Of a stretch of 64,000 nt of DNA, positions 56,108 through 64,000 are shown piece by piece. Position 1 is the first letter of the stretch. Every line of letters begins with the position of its first letter. The notes under the pieces are model-generated. The model was not told where the DNA came from and searched no databases. It worked only from the letters and a program-made list of their open reading frames with translations. The position numbers and the translations under genes were made by a program. This DNA comes from Heterocephalus glaber (lineage: Eukaryota; Chordata; Mammalia; Rodentia; Bathyergidae): contig NW_004624795.1 in the NCBI RefSeq assembly GCF_000247695.1, forward strand, positions 12,552,870-12,616,869, written 5' to 3'.

Positions 56108-56879
56108 TTTATTTTCAAAAAATAATATAAAATTATAGAGTTAATAGAAAAATATAAAACAATGATTTACACAGAGGAGCAGGAGGGGGCTAAGAACACG
56201 TCCAAGGGAGGACCAGCCCGTGGTCAGCCCAGGGACGGTCTTATCCTGGGTGTCAGCGATCAGCCTCCCCCAGCATCAAGGGCTTCCTTTGGTCTGGAGC
56301 CAGGCTGATTTCCTTCTCTCCCCCAGAAAGTTAAGGCTTTTGTTCCATGGAGGATAAAACACAGTCTATCCTTCATGTTTTTCCAGGTATAAGAAGTTCA
56401 ACAGATTTGTCACTTTTTGACAAAACACTTTTTGGGAGAAGGCTAAGTGTAAATAAAAATAAGACATGCATTCAGAGCACGTGACATGCATGCTAAGTCC
56501 CAGATTCTTGCAGTGTGGAGGGAAAGGCGGATTCAGGTAGCTCACTGGCACTCAGCACTGCCACAGAGCCTGGGCCCTGTTTGGTTTATCCAAACTGTTC
56601 AGTTCCGTGAACTCCCTGACTTGACAGGTTAATTTTCGTCCCAGATACACCTGGATGCTTGACTTACCCTAATCCTAATCAACGCTTATATACTCAGCTG
56701 CAATGAGTACTATCTCAATGCTTCAGAAGAATTAATAACTCGTGCAGTGAATAAGTGAATTTGCACTAAATACAAGTGCTATAATTATGTCCAATCAAAA
56801 GCAGAGCAAAGAACGTGGAAGATCTTTAGGGAAATAAACTGAACCTTTTGGCTTTATTGAAGAAAAGTCATGAAATGAC

Positions 56880-57005
56880 AGCATGTCATAGCTGAAAGGA
56901 ACCTTTGAGAATATTCTGTCCACCTCCTTCACTTAACAAAGGAGGTGACAGGGCTCAGAGAGAAGTAACACACAAAAGGTCACATAGCAAGTTAATAGTG
57001 AGTGC
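56880..57005 (+). repeat. MIR-like SINE fragment
   Basis: 'cttaacaaaggaggtgacag', 'ggctcagagagaagtaacac' and 'aggtcacatagcaagttaat': sense MIR-type 3' half. Confidence 0.55.
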
Positions 57006-58214
57006 CTTGTGAATTAAAAGCAAGGAGGAGGCAGGGAGCCTGTCGGCTTTTATGGCAGGGAGTGATATGTCGGAGAGAAGAGTACCAGGCTTGCTTCCGT
57101 TGCCAGCTAGCCCTGTGGCCTAACTAGGGTGTGTGACTCGGTTTCCCTCTCTGCCATATGCCCAGCCTCTGTCCAGGAACTAAATCAGCTGAGAGGTGTA
57201 ACGGCTCTTCAGGGAACATTAACCTTTTGTTAGGCGCGGGTTTACTGCAGTTTGGAGGCCAGGAATTATGGGGACATGGGGGCCACAGAGGTGATGATTT
57301 GCAAGCCCCCAGCTAAATTAGAGTTCAAATACCAGAAGGCTTGCAGTCCTACTCTAACGGGAAATGAAGAAGGGCTGGACATCACCTGGTGGATGTCCCA
57401 GTGCTTAGTGGTCCAACCTGTGACCAAGAGGGCCCCTCCCATGAGCAACTTGTTTCTTTAGTCACACACCCTTGTGCCTCTTGTCTGACCCACGTCCAGT
57501 TTAACAACCCGACCTAGTGTTCTGCGCCCCCCGCCCCATATCATCCCAGGAAAAACTGTGCCTTGAGTAGCCACTGGCTCTTCAGATGGAAGGCAAAACT
57601 CCAGTGTATCATCACAATAGGAAGTAGTTCAAAGATTTATTGTGTACAGCCCCTGGGCAGGGAGGGTACATGAATCAGGAGGACAGTCTTCTGGCCCTAA
57701 GTCAGGAGTGAAGAGTTGGGCAGAGGGAGAGACAGAGCATGACATCCAGCAGCACAATATACATAAAGGAATAGCGTGGGGATCACTTCAAGTTCACGAA
57801 CAGATCCCTAAATTGTTCATTTAGAGGAAGCAACAGGAAAGCAAGGAGCCCAGTCACCTGGGTAGGGACAGATACCTAGAAGTTCTTATCTCTAGCCACC
57901 AGCTTGGGTCACTTGAGTATGGTGTTCTACTTCTCAAGCCCGGGCAGCAGCTTTTGCTGTATGCTCTTGTTGCAGGTAGGGACAAGGGCATCTTGGAGCT
58001 GCCCGCCAGGGAGCCTTGCTTCCCTCCATCTTCCAATGATGAGTCCAACTTGGCCAGAGGTACTGTCCCTTCTGGTCTCTCCCACAGCTTCTGGGTCAGC
58101 CGGGATCTAATAAGGACTTCAGAAGCAGACTTACATGAACAGAGATAAATTAATGTGAGGAATTCGCTAAAAACTTCGAAGGAGTATCTTGAGAATGATC
58201 CTGGGGATATTCTG

Positions 58215-58572
58215 TGTTAGGCTGCTTGGGCTGTCGTAACAAAATAGCATCAACTGGTTGGATTAAACAATAGACATTTATTTCTGGAGACTGTGGAAGT
58301 TCAAGCTCACGGTGCTTGCTGGCTGATTTGAGTACTGGTGAGGATCTCGGCTTGTAGAAGGCTGGCGTCTTCCCACTTCGTGCACACACAGAGAATGCTA
58401 GCTGTCTGGTGTCTCTTCTTATAAAGACATTAATCCTATCAGATCAGGGCCCCACCCTTACTATCTCATTTAACCTTAATTACTTCCTTAAATTCCCCAT
58501 CTCTAAATAGAGCCACACTAGGAGCTAGGGCTTCAACATATGAATGAAGGGAGACACAAACAGTCCATAACA
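58215..58572 (-). mobile_element. MaLR-type solo LTR (MST/MLT1-like)
   Basis: On the + strand: 'tgttaggctgcttgggctgt', 'gtaacaaaatagcatcaact', 'acatttatttctggagactg', 'ttataaagacattaatccta' and 'ggcttcaacatatgaatgaa', ending 'cagtccataaca'. This is the complement of a full-length MaLR LTR. Confidence 0.85.
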
Positions 58573-59939
58573 CGCCCCCCAAATTGCTGCTACTCAAGGA
58601 AGACCCACTGCTGAGGCAAGTTGGCTGGACCCAGAAGCCACAGGAAGAGTGTCCCTCCTCCCTCTTCCTGCCCTCTTGTGTCCTCTAGCACCTCCTGCAG
58701 ATGAAGCATGGGTGCAGCTGGCCGAGTGAAAATGCCTCAGCAGAGCACAGAGACTGAATGTGGAGCTGACAGATCATGGCTTAATGACTGGCGTGACTCC
58801 AACATAGCAACCCCACATTTACTGAGCACCGATCATGTATGAAAAGACACATTCACTCCCCAAGATGGCAGGGGAGTGAATACGTGAACACATTTAATAA
58901 GCAGCAGTATGTGCTTAGGACAATGATCCTTGAGGCCGGCAGCATCACGTGGCCCGGGAGTGGGTGGCACATTCAGACCCCAGCAAATCCCTAGGTGAGG
59001 GAGGCATGAGACCAGCAGGCCCTCATCAGACCCTGTGATGTCCAAACCCACGCGCCCACTCCTCACTCCCTGCCTGACACGGGCATAGGCTTCCTCTGTC
59101 ACACTCTGTGACTCCCGCTCACACTTGCTCTCTCTCATGCTTACTGTCACCTCTGCCTCCTCACTGTCACCCTCACTCCCACTTGGAATCGCACTCCCAC
59201 CTGCACACTCCTTCACTCTCCCCTCCAGCCCTGTCACACCCGCTCACCTCCACTCTCTCTGGCCTGCTCACTCTCATCCCGCATCATCACACTGCTCTGC
59301 AGATACCCTCGGCGCTTCCCGTCATCTTGTCCCATGTCCAAGGGCTCTCTTCTTCACTCAGCAAATGGGTAACAACTGGCCCAGCCTCTTAGGCTGAGAT
59401 GTCCAGAGAGCTGTCTGTCCATGCCCTTCCTCTGACAGGAACGATCGTCTCTGCTCCCAACTATTGAGCTCTCTCCTCCTTCCATGGTTGCACTTCCTTT
59501 CCCCAGCAAGAGAGGATACCAGGATACCCAGGCAGGAAGCCTTTTTTAAAGGAGACCTGGCCATCCCAGGCCTCGGCTGGGTGATGCTCCATCTCCCTCT
59601 TCCTCGAACTCCAGCCTGTCCTTCCTTCTTCACTCCTGGCTTCTCTTGACACCCAGGACACATGCAGGTCCTCTCTGAGCCATTGCTTCCCCTTTCAGAG
59701 TCTTGTTAAACAAATCACCCCAACAGCAGGCCTGTCTTTTCTCTGATCTCCATCTTGCTCCAAATGTTCATACCAAAGTCTCTGTCTCAGCAGTTCTGGG
59801 TGGGTTTTATAGAGCCACTCACTAGGGCTCTGGGGTCTGTTCTTAGCACCGTTACAGATCTGGACTGCCTCCTTCATTCTCCCTTGGATATGTGCCCTTC
59901 TTTTCATTTTCCATAAGTGTTGCCTATTTTATTTCATCT

Positions 59940-60240
59940 TGATGTATTTATTTGAATGGGTAATACAGTAATAGGTTTCAAACTTCAGCAAATATTAGGA
60001 GAAAAGTCTCTCACTTTATCCCTCAGCTACCTAGTTACTCCCATCCAAAGTGATTGCTTTTTTCACTTTCTTACATGAGACTCCAGAGCATATTCAAGGG
60101 AGTGTGTGTGCATGTGCGCACATGCGTGTGTGTGTGTTTTACACAGGTAAGCTTGTTCAGCCATCAATAGGATCCATCTTTCCCACATCAGGATCATTTA
60201 GGATCTCCCAATCAGAAGCCTAATTGTCAGAATGTTCCCA
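59940..60240 (+). repeat. Possible L1M 3' end fragment
   Basis: 'aaaagtctctcactttatcc', 'ctcagctacctagttactcc', 'ctccagagcatattcaaggg' and 'gatccatctttcccacatca' resemble an old L1 3' region. It includes a TG-rich tract at 60101-60138. Weak match from memory. Confidence 0.35.
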
Positions 60241-61119
60241 CCATCTCACATCATCCCCCCTTCCAGAGTCTTGTTAAAGGAATAAATAAGTACATAGCAT
60301 TTTCTGGATGTCTTGTGCTCTATCTTTCTCAAGTCTAAAGGATCCTTCGGTGTGCTAAGGCTTCTCCATCTTGGCTCTCATGACCTAGAGCAATTTACAG
60401 GTTATAATATTGTACCCTTGCCCTAAGATTCTTATCATTTCCCAATGCCCACTCAGTTGTTCACTGATGGTCAGAACTGATTTCGGAGTGGCTAGGCCAC
60501 ACTGGTCATTTTCTCCACTTGCCAGGAGATGAAATTGTCAGGCAAGTCAAAATTGATGGTTGGCACAGTTGCCTCTTTGTCTATAAATGTCCTTCACAAC
60601 CTCCCAGAGGTGGGTGGGGACGAGGGAGACCCTCTGGGAGACAAGACGAGAGGCAGGTGGCTGCACTGACCAGCCGAGCTGTCCTGCTACCCTCACCACC
60701 CCTCCCTCGGTCTCTGGCTAATTGCTATGACATATCGAGGGGCACTCTCCGAGGACAGAGCAGGCGAGCTGGCCTGCAGCATCCCAGCTCAGCAATCATC
60801 CCTGATTAAAAATTAGTTATGAAGCAATGAAGATGGAGTCCTGCATTAACCAAATGACCCTGTCTATGGCCCAGCCCAGATAGATGAGCACGGATAGGAA
60901 AGCATGACTTACAGCAGTGGCAAACATACAGGGCTGCTCGAATTTCCAGGAGATTTACAGGCCTGTGACAGCATCTGGCTGGATGGGACTCCGGCTCTCT
61001 GCTTCGCTCCCAAATGTGTCTGTGTGCTTACGGTCTCCAGTGGACTCATGGCCTTTTTGGAGTGGCTTGGCTCACCTGGGCTTTTATATGGGTTTAATCT
61101 GAATACGTTGATTGTATTA

Positions 61120-61310
61120 AGGAGGAATTTATCATATTGCCAATTTCCAGAGAGGAGGAATTAGCTCAGCTGCACTTAATACTGAAACTATCCTGAACGT
61201 AATTTAATCTTTCTTTAATGAGTCAGAAGGCACTTTGAAGTCTTGTGCTAATCAGAGTCATGGTTATGAATATCAGAACTTAATACTGACAAAGTATAAA
61301 AGTGCCCATC
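61120..61310. promoter_or_regulatory. Candidate conserved non-coding element
   Basis: A repeat-free AT-rich block: 'ggaggaattagctcagctgc', 'gaacgtaatttaatctttct', 'tttaatgagtcagaaggcac', 'gtgctaatcagagtcatgg'. Composition and motif content resemble developmental enhancers. Not testable here. Confidence 0.25.
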
Positions 61311-61570
61311 AAAGAATTAGGTGAAGCAAATGATGGGAAGCAGTATAGGAGGGTGTTTGTGAGAGTGCAGGTGTGTTGTGTGTTCCTCACACACCTGCGT
61401 GTGTCAGGGGGCATGTGGAAGTGTGCAGTATGAGTCTATCCTGGTTGACGGCGATAGTCAGAATTCCTTTAGTGAGCAGATACATAAGAGCTGGTGTGGA
61501 GGGAGGAATGATTCAGGGGTACAGAAAGGCAGAGTGTGTTAAGAAGCAGCTGCCATGGTACAAGTGTTTG

Positions 61571-61612
61571 TATGTGTGTGTGTGCATGTGTGTGCGTGTG
61601 TGTGTATGTGTA
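61571..61612 (+). repeat. Imperfect (TG)n microsatellite
   Basis: TATGTGTGTGTGTGCATGTG-type tract with CA, CG and TA interruptions. Confidence 0.85.
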
Positions 61613-61674
61613 AAATGTGGATAGCAACACCTACCTCACTAGCTCTTTGTAAGTTCTAAGAGGCCTACATGTTT

Positions 61675-61968
61675 TGCTGTGGACTGAATGTTTGCATTTC
61701 CCAACCCCAAATTCATATGTTTAAATCTAAATCCTCAGTGTGAAGGTATTAGGAAGTGGACTGTGGGAAATGTTTAGGTCATGAGGATGGCACCCTTGTG
61801 GATGGGATTGGTGTCCTTGTAAAAGAGACCTCAAATAGCTCCCTCATCCCTCATCCCTTCTCTGCTATGGGAGGACTCAGCACAAAGGCACCAGCTTCCA
61901 GACCCATGAACAATAAGTATCTGTTGTTTCAGTCACCCAATCTACAGGAACTTGAGCAAACTAAGACA
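61675..61968 (+). mobile_element. MaLR-type solo LTR (MST/MLT1-like)
   Basis: 'tgctgtggactgaatgtttg', 'aaattcatatgtttaaatct', 'ggtcatgaggatggcaccct', 'gatgggattggtgtccttgt' and 'aaaagagacctcaaatagct', ending 'caaactaagaca'. A nearly complete sense MaLR LTR with TG...CA ends. Confidence 0.85.
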
Positions 61969-64000
61969 TGCTGTCTTAGGTGAAGGAAAGTTTTGATAGC
62001 ATCACCATTCCACCATGTAGAATTTTAAAAATCACTTTAAGAAAGACTTACATTGTCTTTCAATGCCATTTGACTGAAGCTCCCTCTGAGTACACCCCGG
62101 TGTGGACATGGTAAAAAGTCAGCCTCAAGAAGGCCTGGCCATTAGCACAGTGCAATTCAGGGCCTGAGACTCTTCCAAATCAACTAGTACAGGGCCAGCC
62201 TGGGAAGTCAGCCTGAGAACCACCCAGGGTCAGCACCTCTGCCCTCACCCTCTGCTTCCCCACCCGACCGGAGTTCACGGATATGCCGGGACATTGGGGC
62301 AGGAGCAGGACCGCAGGGCAGCTCCTCTGGTCCTAAGAAATAAAAACCCAATTGGTCTGAATGGGAGTTATGGAGGCAGCTGCATTTACCTCTGCAGAGC
62401 CTCCCTCTCCCTCTCCCTCCTCAAAAGAGAGAAGGCTGCCAAGGAAGGCTGTACCTTCAAGCCTTGATGGGAGGCAAGCAGGGCCAGTGCAGGGACTTGG
62501 AGGAAGAGCAAGGGCTCCATTCTCAAGAGACCCAGTGGAGTGGCTCTGTGGAATCGCAGCTGAAGTGAACATCTGCTTTTGCCAGAGCCCAAAACCTACC
62601 CCTGCCATCCTTGCCTGCCCTCTCCCACCTACCCATCAGTGGTCCAGGTGCCCGAGAAACTGAGGAGTCCAGAGTACGTTCCAGGCTCTGCTGCAGCCCA
62701 GCCCACGTCTCCTGCTGCTGCCTCCTCAGTGATGCAGCAGCCACCAACATCCCCGACCCCACTCCTGCATTCTGCACTGCAGGCCTAGACGCATCACTCC
62801 CTCAGGCCCTGAATGGCTCTCCCAAACCACAAAGAGGTTTCTAACGTTGGTATTTGGAACTATCTGGAGGCTTCTTGGTGGTCACCTTGTGAGAGGGCTC
62901 TGCCTAAACTTTACATCTCCACTGATTTGTGTGCAGTATCATATTTATTATAATTAGCTTCCATTTTTCTTTTATACTACAGATTCAGTAAACCTCTATT
63001 AAAACTTTTTGAAAATATATGTATACCTAAGCTCTTTGTGGGTTTTCTTTTAGACTAGTAAAGAGGAGATTAAACGTGTTTTTCTGTAAAGGAGGGATTG
63101 GGTCTGATAGAGTTAAGAAACACAGATCATAGCCCATTGCTCAAATATCTCTGACCTCATCCCTTTCAGCTACTCCAACCTCACCACCGATCACCTCCAG
63201 CCTGGCACCCTGGGCCCAGTTCCTACAGAACAAAGTGCCATAGAAACAGCATAGGTTTCATGCCCCATGCTGCGTGAAACCTCCATACTTCTTATGACTC
63301 CCCAGTGCCACCCACAACAGAGGGACAGACTGGGGCCACCCACTTGCTTCTGTGCTGAGACAAAGTCCCACCTAGGGAGCTGTAACTCCATGCAGAGTCT
63401 TTCCAGAAAGTAAATGAGAGACCAAGTGAATGAGGTACGTGGTGTATATGACAGTGTTTGATAGCTGAACTCTTCTGCGTTACACTTGGAGGCAAACCAG
63501 AAGGTCCCATCCTGAGTTGAAAATCTTGACTCCAGGGGGCCTCAGAGTAAAACTGCCCCCCTCCTCTGTTAGCTCAGGAGGCCACAGTCAACTCCAGGTG
63601 GCCCCAGGCCAGCCTGCCCGATGACTAATCATCCAAGTGTCCAATCTTCCAAGATTAGCAAGTTTATCAGAAACTTGCTTGTTATAACTATTTTAAATTA
63701 TAAATTATTTAAAATCGGCAATCTGAAACAATTTGAGTAGCTTCTGAAGATTTCTGTGGAGTTGTCATCACTTAGTTTTGCTTGTTTATTTTGGTTTTAT
63801 CACAATAGATGGGGGTGGGGCAGAAATGGAGACCTCCTGCTGAAGAAAGACCTTCAAGTCACCGCATAGCTCCACGTGAGAGTAAAGACAAAGTGAGGCT
63901 GGGTGGGAGGCTGGGGGCAGAGGTTGGGAGAAAGACGGGGAAGGAAGAGTCTGAGTCCCCAGAACTCTAGAGCCCCAGGTGCCCAGAGCCCTGACGAGCC

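Larger units (their letters stand above)
56108..64000. other. Downstream flank with no recognised gene
   Basis: No exon or RNA gene was recognised over 7.9 kb. Contents that can be assigned are a MIR remnant (about 56.9 kb), two MaLR LTRs (58.2 and 61.7 kb), a possible L1M 3' piece (about 59.9 kb), TG repeats (60.1 and 61.6 kb) and a CNE-like block (61.1-61.3 kb). Remaining stretches show nothing I can name. Confidence 0.6.

Noticed and set aside
1..64000. CRISPR arrays, tRNA genes, operons or prokaryotic systems
   Set aside because: None present. The tRNA-like A and B boxes belong to ID SINEs, and the sequence is clearly mammalian.

Overview
The window is mammalian genomic DNA, almost certainly from a rodent and possibly a hystricognath-type species. 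The evidence is tRNA-derived ID SINEs (head GGGGCTGGGGATTTAGCTCA, A-rich tail), chimaeric B1-dID SINEs, and B1, MIR, MER5A, MaLR-type LTR and L1M remnants. The species guess rests on remembered SINE types and is tentative. There are no bacterial-style genes. Most long open frames are chance frames in introns or UTR.

The one gene recognised is the 3' part of MSI2 (Musashi RNA-binding protein 2), on the + strand from before base 1 to about 51,060. Both RRM domains lie upstream of the window. Four coding exons are visible. (i) An alternative terminal exon at 2987-3027 (C-terminus DYLPISQDIIFIN) has its own stop and poly(A) signal and makes the short isoform. (ii) A 63-nt exon at 19659-19721 encodes the Ala-rich stretch. 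(iii) An exon ending at 41866 has two in-frame acceptors 54 nt apart (41658 or 41712). (iv) The last coding exon, 43509-43550, encodes GPLIATAFTNGYH and the stop. The 3' UTR appears to be interrupted by an intron (43582-46008). It then runs about 5 kb to poly(A) signals at 50784 and 51039.

Layout: 1-2986 intron; 2987-~3237 alternative last exon; ~3238-19658 intron; 19659-19721 exon; 19722-41657 intron of 21.9 kb; 41658-41866 exon; 41867-43508 intron; 43509-43581 exon; 43582-46008 UTR intron; 46009-~51060 terminal 3' UTR; ~51,060-64,000 repeat-rich flank containing an old L1M with nested SINE and LTR insertions at 52.7-56.1 kb. The introns hold old MIR and MER5A copies, young ID insertions with clear target-site duplications, microsatellites, and several AT-rich blocks that look like conserved regulatory elements.

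The most interesting signals concern MSI2 isoform choice. They are intronic polyadenylation at 3 kb, tandem acceptors preceded by three UGCAUG (RBFOX) motifs within 350 nt, and a UTR intron whose junction is only 31 nt past the stop. A separate curiosity is a 25-nt U6 snRNA 5' fragment flanked by a 12-bp target-site duplication. No undescribed multi-gene system was found.
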